A stretch of 64,000 nt of DNA, taken from the NCBI RefSeq assembly GCF_048020265.1, contig NZ_CP171843.1, positions 1,116,001 through 1,180,000 on the forward strand, written 5' to 3'. Below the pieces are notes generated by a model that was given only the letters and a program-made list of their open reading frames with translations, made no database searches and was not told the origin of the DNA. How positions within the stretch are numbered: position 1 is the stretch's first letter; the number at the start of each line of letters is the position of its first letter. This DNA comes from Limnohabitans_A sp048020265 (GTDB lineage Bacteria > Pseudomonadota > Gammaproteobacteria > Burkholderiales > Burkholderiaceae_C). The position numbers and the translations under genes are program-made. Shown here piece after piece: positions 8,951 through 17,702 of the stretch.

Positions 8951-8973
8951 AACATGCATTGAAAGTGAATCTA
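8951..8973 (-). promoter_or_regulatory. putative NsrR operator upstream of ytfE
   Basis: A 23-base imperfect palindrome. Read on the minus strand it starts TAGATTCACTT and ends CAATGCATGTT; by eye it matches 17 of 23 positions of the classical NsrR site (two AAGATGCATTT half-sites facing each other). It lies just downstream of the predicted -10 element of ytfE, across the expected transcription start, where a repressor would act. An nsrR gene lies 4 kb away at 13176. Confidence 0.65.
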
Positions 8974-9001
8974 TTATCAGAGAAGATTCATTCCATGTGA
9001 A
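8973..9001 (-). promoter_or_regulatory. predicted sigma-70 promoter of ytfE
   Basis: On the minus strand, TTCACA (8996-9001) and GATAAT (8973-8978) are separated by exactly 17 bases, giving a start near 8966 and a leader of about 28 bases to the ATG at 8937. Confidence 0.6.
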
Positions 9002-9102
9002 TATTCGACCCTGTCGACGTTCAGGTTTTTGCATCCTTCCAAAGAACGATGGTGTTTTGCGAGCCGTTCAGGCACGCTGTCGGTTCTGTCTGGAGTTGTC
9101 CC

Positions 9103-10428
9103 ATGGATTTTTCGCCGTCACCTCAAGCGCGCCAATGGCACCAGCGCTTGCAAGCTTTCATGGACCGGTATTTGCTGCCCTACAACGCAGCGTGGCACCA
9201 GTCGGTGAAAAACGGGGAGTTCCCGCCCCCGTTCATGGGTGACCTTCAGGCGCTGGCGCAGGAAGAGGGGCTGTGGAATTTGTTTTTACCCGCCTTGAAG
9301 CCTGGCGAGCCAGGCAGCGGTTTGAGCCACCTGGACTACGCCCCACTGGCCGAAACCATGGGCCGACTGCCCTGGGCGGCCGAGGTCTTCAATTGCAATG
9401 CACCCGACAGCGGCAACATGGAACTGCTGCACCGCTTTGCCAACGAGGCGCAGCAGGCACGCTGGCTTGTGCCTTTGTTGCGCGGCGAAATCCGCTCTGC
9501 TTTTGCCATGTCCGAGCCCGATGTGGCCTCGTCCGACCCCACCAATTTGCAAACCACGTTGCGCGCCGACGGCGACGATTGGGTGCTCAACGGGCGCAAA
9601 TGGTTCATCACGGGTGCGGCGCACCCACATTGCAAACTGCTCATTGTCATGTGCAAAAACGAAGGCCCGTCAGGGCTGGCGGCACAGGACGCGGGGCCAT
9701 CCTGGACCGCCGAGCAGGCTGCGCACCACCAGCACAGCATGGTGCTGGTGCCCATGGACACGCCTGGCGTGGAGGTGTTGCGCAACATCCCGGTGGTACA
9801 CCACCTGGCACCCGAGGGGCATTGTGAAATTTTGTTGCGCCAGGTGCGCATTCCCAAAGACCATTTGCTGGGGGCCTGGGCGCAAGGCTTTGCCATGGCA
9901 CAGGCGCGCCTGGGGCCGGGGCGGGTGCACCACTGCATGCGCACCATTGGCCAGTGCGAGCTGGCGCTGGAAATGGCCACCGAACGCGCGTTGGAGCGCA
10001 GTGTCTTTGGCAAGCATTTGTCTGACCAGTCGAACGTGCAGGACTGGTTAGCCGAGTCCCGGCTGGAAATCGACCAGGCCAGGCTTTTGGTGCTCAAGAC
10101 CGCCTGGATGCTGGACCTGGGCGACGCGCCACCCGCCGAGCTGCGCACCCAGGTCTCGGGCATCAAGGTGGTGGCAGCCCGGTTGCAGACCCGCGTGGTG
10201 GACCGCGCCATGCAGGTCTTTGGTGCCATGGGCCTTTCGCCCGACACGCCCTTGGCCTACTTCTGGACTTGGGGCCGCGCCATGCACCTGATGGACGGCC
10301 CGGATGAAGTGCATTTGCGCACGCTGGCCCGGTACGAGTTGCACAAGGCTCGCGAACGCATGGGGCACACCACAGCGTACTTCACCACCCCTGAGCAAAT
10401 GCGCGCTGTGCCGCATGTGTCAGCCTGA
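9103..10428 (+). CDS. acyl-CoA dehydrogenase family protein
   Basis: FAD-dependent dehydrogenase of 441 residues. I chose ATG 9103 (MDFSPSPQARQWH), preceded by GGAG at seven bases; in-frame upstream ATG 9049 has no good ribosome site. The N-terminal helical domain is followed by FAD-binding segments FAMSEPDVASSDPTNLQ and LNGRKWFITGAAHP, then the C-terminal helical domain with QVFGAMGLSPDTPLAYFW. Its overall look is of the ACAD10/11-type branch that acts on unusual acyl chains, but the substrate is not deducible. It stands alone; neighbours are the divergent ytfE and the downstream nrdJ. Confidence 0.85.
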   Translation: MDFSPSPQARQWHQRLQAFMDRYLLPYNAAWHQSVKNGEFPPPFMGDLQALAQEEGLWNLFLPALKPGEPGSGLSHLDYAPLAETMGRLPWAAEVFNCNAPDSGNMELLHRFANEAQQARWLVPLLRGEIRSAFAMSEPDVASSDPTNLQTTLRADGDDWVLNGRKWFITGAAHPHCKLLIVMCKNEGPSGLAAQDAGPSWTAEQAAHHQHSMVLVPMDTPGVEVLRNIPVVHHLAPEGHCEILLRQVRIPKDHLLGAWAQGFAMAQARLGPGRVHHCMRTIGQCELALEMATERALERSVFGKHLSDQSNVQDWLAESRLEIDQARLLVLKTAWMLDLGDAPPAELRTQVSGIKVVAARLQTRVVDRAMQVFGAMGLSPDTPLAYFWTWGRAMHLMDGPDEVHLRTLARYELHKARERMGHTTAYFTTPEQMRAVPHVSA

Positions 10429-10590
10429 GCGTGTGCCTCTTGTCAGTCCGCTGGTGCACATGAACACCGCAGATGTTGACCTCTTTGACAAATGGCAAAC
10501 CCCGGTCTGGCCGGTGTCGTTAGCCTCAAGGCAGACGCCAGCCTGATGAATTTTTTTGAACCGTTTTGATCTTGTGAAGGACATATCCGA

Positions 10591-13053
10591 ATGAACCGCC
10601 CTGCTGAAGACCCCCAGTTGTCGAGCGCCTTGCCGCCCATGCCTGCGCAGCCCATCAGCACCGATGTGCTGAAGGAAAAATACCTCAAAGACGACGAGAC
10701 CAGCGCCAGTGAATTGTTCGACCGTGTGGCGCGCGCCCTGGCCAGCGTTGAAAAGCCCGAGCTGCGTGCCGAATATGAACAGAAGTTCCGGCGCAACCTG
10801 GAGGCGGGCGCCATTGGCGCCGGCCGCATCATGAGCGCGGCGGGCACTGGCATCCAGGCGACCTTGATCAACTGTTTTGTGCAGCCCGTGGGCGACTGCA
10901 TTCAGGGGCGTGACGATGGCGGCTACCCCGGCATTTACGAGGCGTTGCGCGAAGCGGCCGAGACCATGCGCCGAGGCGGTGGCGTGGGCTACGACTTCTC
11001 GCGCATCCGTCCCAAAGGCGCGCGCGTCAAGGGGACGGCCTCCACCGCGTCGGGGCCTTGCAGTTACATCAATGTGTTTGACCAGTCGTGTGCCACGGTG
11101 GAAAGCGCGGGCGCCCGGCGCGGCGCTCAAATGGGCGTGCTGCGCATCGACCATCCGGACGTGATGGAGTTCATCACCGCCAAGCGCACGCCGGGACGCT
11201 GGAACAATTTCAACGTGTCGGTGGGCGTGAGCGATGCCTTCATCGACGCGGTGCAACAAGACCGCAGCTGGGACCTGGTGCACGCGGCCCGCCCCGGAGA
11301 CGATCAGATCCAACAAGGTGCCCGGCAACGCGAAGACGGCCAATGGGTGTACCAAAGCCTGCGGGCGCGGGACCTGTGGGACACCATCATGCGCTCGGCC
11401 TACGACTTTGCCGAACCCGGCATTTTGTTCCTCGACCAGATCAACCGTGACAACAACCTGCGCGCCATCGAGTCGATCAGCGCGACCAATCCCTGCGGCG
11501 AACAGCCCCTGCCGCCTTATGGCTGCTGTGACCTCGGCCCGGTGATCCTGCCGCGCTTTGTGCGTCATGCTTTTGGCCATGGCGGCCAGGCGCAGTTTGA
11601 CTTTGAGGCCTTTGCCCACAGCGTGGCCTTGCAGGTGCGCGCTTTGGACAACGTGCTGGACCTGACGCACTGGCCTTTGCCCGAGCAAGCACAGGAAGCC
11701 CAGGCCAAGCGCCGGATTGGTGTGGGCTTCACGGGGCTGGGCGATGCATTGGTGATGCTGGGCCTGCCCTACAACGCCCAGCAAGGGCGTGACATGGCAC
11801 AACAGATCGCCCGCTGCATGCGTGACGCGGCGTACACCGCGTCGGTGGATCTGGCGCGCGAGAAGGGCGCTTTTGCCTTGTTCGATGCCGAGGCCTACCT
11901 GGCCGAAGGCACCTTTGCCAGCCGCCTGCCTGAGGCGATCCAGGCCGATATTCGGGCCCACGGTATCCGCAACAGCCATTTGCTGTCGATCGCACCCACC
12001 GGCACGGTGAGTCTGGCCTTTGCCGACAATGCGTCCAACGGCATTGAGCCGGCATTTTCGTGGACCTATACCCGCAAAAAGCGTGAGGCCGATGGCACCC
12101 GCAGCGAATACGAGGTGCAGGACCACGCCTGGCGTCTTTACAAGGCATTGGGGGGTGACATGGCCCATTTGCCCGCCTCGTTTGTGGGGGCCATGGACAT
12201 GAGCGCCAATGAGCACATCGCCATGATGGAAGCCGTGCAGCCCTTTGTGGACACTGCCATTTCCAAAACGGTCAACGTGCCCGCCGACTACCCCTACGCG
12301 GATTTCAAGGGCTTGTATCTGCAGGCCTGGCGCTCGGGGCTCAAAGGGTTGGCCACATACCGACCCAATGCGATTTTGGGCTCGGTGCTGGCCCTGACGC
12401 CAGACAAGCCGCAACCGCCTGCCGCGCCCACGCCTGCTGTTGCGGTGGACCCCATGCGCACCGTGATCGAAAGCCGACCGAATGGGGCACTGGATGCGGT
12501 GGCTGAAAAAATCGAGTACTGGACCAGCGAAGGTGCCAAATCGCTGTACCTGATCGTGTCCTTTTTGCCGGTCTCGCGCGGTGAGGGTCTGGGCACCTTG
12601 GACCGTGCCATCGAGTTCTTCATGCCGGTGGGCCAAAGCGGCGAGTCGCAGCAGTGGATCACCGCCAGCATGCGGCTACTGTCATTGGCTGCGCGTGGCG
12701 GTTTTCTGGAGCGGGCGCTGTCGGACATGCGCAAGGTCGCCTGGGACCGCGGTCCGGTGCGCTGTGGCCACAAGGTGCGCGATGACGGCACCCGCGTGCC
12801 CCTGTGGCACGACTCCGAGGTGGCGGCCATTGCCTGGGCGATCCAGAACATCCTGGCACTGCGTGCCCAGCGCCAGGTCAGCCATGATCAGCTGTCCTTG
12901 CAGCTGCCTGAGATGCCAGAGCCCACACCCGCAGCGCTCAGCACTGGCGTGATGGCCGGTAAAAAATGCCCCGACTGCGGTGCCCACGCGGTGATCAAAA
13001 AAGACGGTTGCGAATACTGCACGCAGTGTGGCTTTGTGGGCGCTTGCGGGTGA
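10591..13053 (+). CDS. nrdJ: adenosylcobalamin-dependent ribonucleoside-diphosphate reductase (class II)
   Basis: Makes deoxyribonucleotides without needing oxygen, using B12. 820 residues. The catalytic barrel has the early Cys in NCFVQPVGDC (redox pair with a later Cys), the segment FSRIRPKGARVKGT, and the finger-loop region SATNPCGEQPLPPYGCCDLG with the thiyl-radical Cys. LLSIAPTGTVSLAF is the conserved C-terminal-half motif. The last about 40 residues form a zinc-ribbon-like tail with CPDC and CTQC, a common class II tail. No ATP-cone is obvious at the N-terminus. The 162 bases upstream hold no convincing B12 riboswitch. Suits a facultative nitrate respirer. Confidence 0.9.
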   Translation: MNRPAEDPQLSSALPPMPAQPISTDVLKEKYLKDDETSASELFDRVARALASVEKPELRAEYEQKFRRNLEAGAIGAGRIMSAAGTGIQATLINCFVQPVGDCIQGRDDGGYPGIYEALREAAETMRRGGGVGYDFSRIRPKGARVKGTASTASGPCSYINVFDQSCATVESAGARRGAQMGVLRIDHPDVMEFITAKRTPGRWNNFNVSVGVSDAFIDAVQQDRSWDLVHAARPGDDQIQQGARQREDGQWVYQSLRARDLWDTIMRSAYDFAEPGILFLDQINRDNNLRAIESISATNPCGEQPLPPYGCCDLGPVILPRFVRHAFGHGGQAQFDFEAFAHSVALQVRALDNVLDLTHWPLPEQAQEAQAKRRIGVGFTGLGDALVMLGLPYNAQQGRDMAQQIARCMRDAAYTASVDLAREKGAFALFDAEAYLAEGTFASRLPEAIQADIRAHGIRNSHLLSIAPTGTVSLAFADNASNGIEPAFSWTYTRKKREADGTRSEYEVQDHAWRLYKALGGDMAHLPASFVGAMDMSANEHIAMMEAVQPFVDTAISKTVNVPADYPYADFKGLYLQAWRSGLKGLATYRPNAILGSVLALTPDKPQPPAAPTPAVAVDPMRTVIESRPNGALDAVAEKIEYWTSEGAKSLYLIVSFLPVSRGEGLGTLDRAIEFFMPVGQSGESQQWITASMRLLSLAARGGFLERALSDMRKVAWDRGPVRCGHKVRDDGTRVPLWHDSEVAAIAWAIQNILALRAQRQVSHDQLSLQLPEMPEPTPAALSTGVMAGKKCPDCGAHAVIKKDGCEYCTQCGFVGACG

Positions 13054-13116
13054 AAGCCAAGTCGCAAGCGGATGCCGCTGTGGCCGCAGGGTCTCCGGTT
13101 TGGCCGAGTCGGTCAT

Positions 13117-13139
13117 AAAATGCATCTGCGATGAACATT
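13117..13139 (+). promoter_or_regulatory. putative NsrR operator upstream of nsrR
   Basis: AAAATGCATCT followed by GATGAACATT; by eye 15 of 23 positions agree with the classical NsrR palindrome, the left half being best. It overlaps a TAAAAT (13116-13121) that could be the -10 element, so NsrR would repress its own operon. Weaker than the ytfE site. Confidence 0.45.
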
Positions 13140-13175
13140 TGAGGCATCGTCCTCAGGAACTAGGACTTCAGAACG

Positions 13176-13661
13176 ATGCGACTGACCCATTGGACCGACT
13201 ACAGTTTGCGAGTGCTGATGTACTGCGCGCAATGCGAGTCGCAACAAAGCGTGGCGACGATCCAGGCGATTGCAGACCAGCATGACATTTCCAAAAGCCA
13301 CCTGACCAAAATTGTCATGACGCTGGCCGCCGATGGCTACCTGCTCACCAGCCGGGGGCGTGGCGGCGGCATTCGTCTGGGGCGACCTGCTTCGCAGATC
13401 GTGCTGGGTGAGGTGGTGCGCAAGACCGAGACCGATTTCCAGATGGTGGAGTGTTTTGGCGAGGGGCTCAGCAACTGTGCCTTGTTGCCTGCCTGTCATT
13501 TGAAGAGGGTTTTGGCCCAAGCGCTGGAAGCTTTCTTTGCCAAACTCGATGGGATCACCCTGGCCGATTTGATGAACAACACAGCCGCCTCTCGGGCCAC
13601 GTTGCAGCCCCTGACGTTCACCCCCCGTGTGTCCAAGGCACCTGCCAAAAAGCGTCCATGA
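13176..13661 (+). CDS. nsrR: NO-sensing Rrf2-family repressor NsrR
   Basis: 161-residue Fe-S transcription repressor that releases DNA when NO attacks its cluster. The N-terminal winged helix has LTHWTDYSLRVLMY, SKSHLTKIVMTLAADGY as recognition region and GRGGGIRLGRPAS as wing, all close to E. coli NsrR. Three Cys at about 93, 101 and 107 (ECFGEG..NCALLPAC) are the expected cluster ligands, and Asp8 matches the fourth ligand known in Streptomyces NsrR. Its stop overlaps the narX start by four bases (ATGA), coupling NO sensing to nitrate sensing in one operon. Confidence 0.92.
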   Translation: MRLTHWTDYSLRVLMYCAQCESQQSVATIQAIADQHDISKSHLTKIVMTLAADGYLLTSRGRGGGIRLGRPASQIVLGEVVRKTETDFQMVECFGEGLSNCALLPACHLKRVLAQALEAFFAKLDGITLADLMNNTAASRATLQPLTFTPRVSKAPAKKRP

Positions 13662-15568
13662 AACACACAGCCTCCCTGTCGGCCAAACTGGTGCGCATTG
13701 GCGCGGGCTTGCTGGTGGTCGCGCTGATCTCGATTGGCCTGACTTTGTGGGTCACCTGGAAGCTCAGTGGCGGCGCGGCGGCGTTGAATGAGGCAGGGCG
13801 CATGCGCATGCAGACTTGGCGTTTGACCAGCGAGGTGCAGGCGCAGCTGCCAGCAGCGCACATCGAGGCTTTAACCCGGGAATTTGACCGGAGCATGCAG
13901 GTACTCAAAAACGGTGACGCCTCGCGCCCGCTGTTTGTGCCCTGGGACCCGCAGGTGCGGCAGCGCTATGCCGAGGTCGAACGCTTGTGGCACAACCAGA
14001 AAACCCGTTTCATGGCCAGCCCCTCGATGGACCATGCGAGCCTGGTCCAGCACACCAACACTTTTTTGATGGCGATTGACCGTTTTGTGTTGTCGATCGA
14101 AGACCAGATGGCCGGCTTGACGGCGGTCCTCAACCTGTTTCAGTTCGTGATGATGGCGCTGGCCATCGGCGGAGCGGTGGTCATGCTCTACACGGGCTAC
14201 ATGTATGTGATCAACCCGTTGAGCAACCTGCGCGATGGCTTGCGCAAGATCGAGTCGGCCCAGTTTTCTGTGCGGGTCGATGTGGCCTTGAACGACGAGT
14301 TCGGCCAGGTGGCCTCGGGCTTCAACCGCATGGCGGCGACCTTGCAGTCGCTGTACGGCAATCTGGAAGCCCAGGTGGCCGCCAAGACCCAGCGCATCGC
14401 AGCGCAAAAAGAGCGGTTGGAAGGGTTGTACGGCGTGAGTGCTTTTCTGGCACAAAGCAACGACCTCAACGAGTTGACACAGGGCTTTGCGCAACGCGTG
14501 CGCCAGCTCATGAAAGCCGATGCAATTGCCTTGCGGTGGTCGGGCGAAGACGCCTCCAAATTGCTGTTGCTGGCGTCCGATGAATTTCCGCTGGCCATGC
14601 AGGAAGAAGAAAAGTGCCTGATGGCGGGCGCTTGCGCCTGTGGTCAGCCTCCGCCCGATGCCCGCTCACGGGTGATCCCGATTTTGAACAGCGATGTGGC
14701 CCCGTTGCAGCACTGCGCCCGCATGGGCTATGTGGGCATGGTCTCGGTGCCCGTGCGCATGCACAACAAGGTGCTGGGTGAAATCAACCTGTTCTACAAA
14801 AGCCAGGTGAGTCTGGCGGCTGAAGAGCTGGAGCTGATGGACACGCTGGCCAGCCATCTGGCGACTGCGGTCGAGGGCTTGCGTGCCGTGGCGCTGGACC
14901 GGGAAGCGGCGATTGCCGGTGAGCGCTCTTTGCTGGCGCGTGAGTTGCATGACTCGATTGCGCAGTCGCTGGCTTTTCTGAAAATCCAGGTGCAGCTGTT
15001 GCGCACTGCCATGTCCAAAAATGACACCGCCAAAACCGAACTGGCTTTGGGCGAGCTCGACAGCGGCCTGAAAGAAAGCATTGCCGATGTGCGCGAGTTG
15101 TTGCTGCATTTCCGCACCCGCACGCAGGCGGACGATATTGATCGGGCTGTGCAGGAGACCTTGCAAAAATTCCAGCACCAGACGGGTTTGCAGGTCAGCC
15201 GCAAAGTCACGGGCGAGGGCTTGCCCTTGCCGCAGGATGTGCAGATCCATGTGCTGCACGTCTTGCAGGAAGCCTTGTCGAATGTGCGCAAGCACGCTGA
15301 CGCTCGAGGCGTCGAGATTGAAATTCACAAGGGTGAGCCCTGGCGCTTTCAGGTGCGCGACGATGGCGTGGGCTTCAGCGAAGGCGGCCAACGCAGTGAG
15401 CTGCAGGTGGGTCTGAAAATCATGCGCGAGCGCGCCGACCAGATCGGTGCCACCGTGGCCGTGGACTCCGCTGTGGGGCAGGGCACCACGGTGACACTGC
15501 GGGTGCCCACGACACAGCCACCCAAAACCAAACCGACCCCGGCAGCCGAGCTGTCTTCCGAGCCATGA
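13658..15568 (+). CDS. narX: nitrate/nitrite sensor histidine kinase NarX-like
   Basis: Membrane sensor (636 residues) that phosphorylates NarL. TM1 is about residues 11-33; the following periplasmic part carries a clear nitrate-binding P-box, ALNEAGRMRMQTWRL (about 42-56). TM2 is about 160-182, then a HAMP domain, a GAF-like central module with a cysteine group (about C320, C326, C328, C353) as known in NarX/NarQ, and a HisKA_3 kinase with ARELHDSIAQSL (His about 431) and an HATPase domain (N-box EALSNVRKHA, G-boxes DDGVGF and GLKIMRERA). GTG/ATG choices: ATG 13658 overlaps the nsrR stop; the end overlaps narL by four bases. Confidence 0.93.
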   Translation: MKHTASLSAKLVRIGAGLLVVALISIGLTLWVTWKLSGGAAALNEAGRMRMQTWRLTSEVQAQLPAAHIEALTREFDRSMQVLKNGDASRPLFVPWDPQVRQRYAEVERLWHNQKTRFMASPSMDHASLVQHTNTFLMAIDRFVLSIEDQMAGLTAVLNLFQFVMMALAIGGAVVMLYTGYMYVINPLSNLRDGLRKIESAQFSVRVDVALNDEFGQVASGFNRMAATLQSLYGNLEAQVAAKTQRIAAQKERLEGLYGVSAFLAQSNDLNELTQGFAQRVRQLMKADAIALRWSGEDASKLLLLASDEFPLAMQEEEKCLMAGACACGQPPPDARSRVIPILNSDVAPLQHCARMGYVGMVSVPVRMHNKVLGEINLFYKSQVSLAAEELELMDTLASHLATAVEGLRAVALDREAAIAGERSLLARELHDSIAQSLAFLKIQVQLLRTAMSKNDTAKTELALGELDSGLKESIADVRELLLHFRTRTQADDIDRAVQETLQKFQHQTGLQVSRKVTGEGLPLPQDVQIHVLHVLQEALSNVRKHADARGVEIEIHKGEPWRFQVRDDGVGFSEGGQRSELQVGLKIMRERADQIGATVAVDSAVGQGTTVTLRVPTTQPPKTKPTPAAELSSEP

Positions 15569-16260
15569 CCGAAGCCATTCAACTCCTGGTGGTCGATGAC
15601 CACACCTTGTTTCGCCGCGGCCTGATCGCCTTGCTTTCGCAGGACGAGCGTTTTCAGATCGTGGGCGAAGCCGGCGATGTGGGCGAAGCCCTGCGCGTGC
15701 TGGGCAAGGTCCAGCCAGACCTGCTGCTGCTGGACAACCATTTGCCCGGCGTCAAAGGCGTGGATGCCATTGGGGCGCTCAAAGCCGCTTGTCCGGATGT
15801 GCGCATCTTGATGCTCACGGTGAGCGAGGACGAGGAAGACCTTTCCAAAGCCCTGCAAAACGGGGCCGATGGGTATTTGCTCAAAACCTCCGAGTCGGAC
15901 CAGCTGTGCGAGGCCCTGGTGAAGGTGCATGAAGGGCACTCGGTCATCAGTCCGGCCATGCTGAACAAGCTGGTGTCGGGCTTGCGCCAGCCCCATGTGG
16001 GCGTGAATACCCCACTGGATGTGGCCGCAGCCGAACCCCTGAGCCGCGCGCAAGCGGCCCAGCAACTGGACAAGCTCTCGCCCCGCGAGAAAGACATTTT
16101 CCTTTTGGTGGCCAAGAGCCTGAGCAACAAGCAGATTGCGCGCGACCTGGACATTGCAGAGACCACGGTGAAGATCCACATCCAGCACATTTTCAAGAAG
16201 ATGAACCTGACTTCGCGCGTCCAAATCGCGATTTTTGCGGCCAGTAACGGTTTGAATTGA
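15565..16260 (+). CDS. narL: nitrate/nitrite response regulator NarL-like
   Basis: 231-residue two-component regulator. Receiver domain with acidic pair in VVDDHTLFRRG (Asp 11, 12), phospho-acceptor Asp57 in LLLLDNHLPG and Lys about 107 in GYLLKTSE. A linker of about 50 residues leads to a LuxR-type helix-turn-helix, LSPREKDIFLLVAKSL...NKQIARDLDIAETTVK. Pairs with the overlapping narX gene. Its expected targets are the nar genes just downstream. The stop codon is embedded in a perfect FNR box. Confidence 0.93.
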   Translation: MTEAIQLLVVDDHTLFRRGLIALLSQDERFQIVGEAGDVGEALRVLGKVQPDLLLLDNHLPGVKGVDAIGALKAACPDVRILMLTVSEDEEDLSKALQNGADGYLLKTSESDQLCEALVKVHEGHSVISPAMLNKLVSGLRQPHVGVNTPLDVAAAEPLSRAQAAQQLDKLSPREKDIFLLVAKSLSNKQIARDLDIAETTVKIHIQHIFKKMNLTSRVQIAIFAASNGLN

Positions 16261-16270
16261 TAAATATCAA
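16257..16270 (+). promoter_or_regulatory. FNR/Anr box
   Basis: TTGATAAATATCAA is a perfect match to the FNR consensus TTGAT-N4-ATCAA. It overlaps the narL stop codon and lies about 140 bases before narK1, so it most likely activates the narK1K2GHJI operon under low oxygen. No good -10 element sits at the ideal distance of a -41.5 site; TAGATA at 16330-16335 would place the box near -80. Confidence 0.8.
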
Positions 16271-16286
16271 ATTGGATAGTTCTATT

Positions 16287-16320
16287 GGAGGATGAGGCCC
16301 GGGGCCTCATCCTCCTTTTG
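16287..16320 (+). terminator. rho-independent terminator after narL
   Basis: Perfect inverted repeat: the arm GGAGGATGAGGCCC (16287-16300) pairs with GGGCCTCATCCTCC (16302-16315), followed by TTTTG. It ends the nsrR-narX-narL transcript and lies between the FNR box and narK1. Confidence 0.8.
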
Positions 16321-16402
16321 CTTGGGGGGTAGATAACCTTCAGGTGGATACCCAAAGCTGCGCCAAAAAACCACACTCAGTGCATGAGTTTGGAGAATCA
16401 AA

Positions 16403-17680
16403 ATGGCGAGTGAATTGATCCAGCAGCGCAAAGCCTGGTCGGTGTTGATCGTCAGCACCCTGGCCTTCACAGTGTGTTTCATGGTGTGGATGATGTTTGG
16501 CGTGATCGGCGTGCCGATCAAGAAAATGCTGGACCTCAATGCCACCCAGTTTGGCCTCTTGATGGCCATGCCGGTGCTGACCGGCTCGCTGGTGCGGGTG
16601 CCGCTGGGCATCTGGACCGACCGTTACGGCGGGCGCATCGTCATGACCGTGCTGATGGCGGTCACGGTGCCGGCGATCTGGCTCATGTCGTATGCCACGG
16701 CCTATTGGCATTTCCTGGCCATCGGCCTGTTTGTGGGTCTGGCGGGCGGCTCTTTTTCGGTGGGCACACCGTATGTGGCGCGCTGGTTCCCCAAAAACAA
16801 ACAGGGCATGGCCATGGGGGTTTATGGCGCGGGCAACTCGGGCTCGGCCGTCAACAAGTTTGTGGCACCAGTGATTTTGGTGGCCTTTGGCTGGGCGGCC
16901 GTGCCGCAGGTCTATGCGGCCATCATGGCGGGCACCGTGCTGCTGTTCTGGCTGTTCAGCCACAGCGATCCGGCACACCTGGTGCCCAGCCAGGTGTCAT
17001 TCACCGAGCAACTCAAAGGCCTCAAAGACCCTCGCGTGCTCAAGTACTGCCAGTACTACAGCATCGTGTTTGGCGGCTATGTGGCCCTGGCCTTGTGGAT
17101 GGTGCAGTACTACATCGGTGAATACGGCCTGGACATCCGCGTGGCCGCCTTGCTGGCCGCTTGTTTCTCGCTGCCTGGCGGCGTGCTGCGCGCCGTGGGC
17201 GGTGTGCTGAGCGACAAATACGGCGCGCACAGCGTCACTTGGTGGGTGCTGTGGGTCAGCTGGATCTGCCTGTTCCTGCTGTCCTACCCGCAAACCGAAT
17301 TCACCATCGCCACCGTGACTGGCCCCAAGACCTTTGTGATCGGGCTGAACGTCTACGCCTTCACCGGTTTGATGTTCATCCTGGGCATTGCGTTTGCCTT
17401 CGGCAAGGCCAGTGTCTTCAAGTACATCGCCAACGACTACCCCGGCAACATCGGTGCCATCAGCGGCATCGTGGGTCTGGCCGGCGGCCTGGGCGGCTTT
17501 GTGCTGCCCATCATGTTCGGCGCGCTGGTGGACCTGACCGGCGTGCGCAGCAGCGCCTTCATGCTGATGTACGGCGTGGTCTGGGTCTCGCTCATCTGGA
17601 TGTACTGGACCGAGGTGCGCCAGACCGACGTCATGGGGCAAGCCCCGGCCGACATCACGCAACCCGGCTTGCGTGCCTGA
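16403..17680 (+). CDS. narK1: nitrate/nitrite transporter NarK1 (MFS)
   Basis: 425-residue, about 12-helix MFS protein of the NarK/NasA (NNP) family. ATG 16403 has GGAG about nine bases upstream. Family marks include GVIGVPIKKMLDLNATQFGLL near helix 1-2, VRVPLGIWTDRYGGR (loop 2-3), the nitrate-signature-like segment AGNSGSAVNKFVAP and a second glycine-rich segment GIVGLAGGLGGFVLP. The length and loops fit the NarK1 type, thought to be a nitrate/proton symporter. It is the first gene of the nar operon and is followed after 22 bases by narK2. Confidence 0.9.
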   Translation: MASELIQQRKAWSVLIVSTLAFTVCFMVWMMFGVIGVPIKKMLDLNATQFGLLMAMPVLTGSLVRVPLGIWTDRYGGRIVMTVLMAVTVPAIWLMSYATAYWHFLAIGLFVGLAGGSFSVGTPYVARWFPKNKQGMAMGVYGAGNSGSAVNKFVAPVILVAFGWAAVPQVYAAIMAGTVLLFWLFSHSDPAHLVPSQVSFTEQLKGLKDPRVLKYCQYYSIVFGGYVALALWMVQYYIGEYGLDIRVAALLAACFSLPGGVLRAVGGVLSDKYGAHSVTWWVLWVSWICLFLLSYPQTEFTIATVTGPKTFVIGLNVYAFTGLMFILGIAFAFGKASVFKYIANDYPGNIGAISGIVGLAGGLGGFVLPIMFGALVDLTGVRSSAFMLMYGVVWVSLIWMYWTEVRQTDVMGQAPADITQPGLRA

Positions 17681-17702
17681 ACCCCAGCGAAGGAAACACA
17701 AC

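Noticed and set aside
10429..10590. Cobalamin riboswitch before nrdJ
   Set aside because: No B12-box or stem arrangement is visible and the leader is short; a lone TTGACA at 10485 has no matching -10.
16321..16360. NarL heptamers (TACCCCC on the minus strand, TACCCAA on the plus strand)
   Set aside because: Each matches six of seven positions, too weak and frequent to call as sites.
16389..16402. Second FNR-like site next to the narK1 start
   Set aside because: Only the ATCAA half fits and the spacing is wrong; the sequence is the ribosome-binding site.
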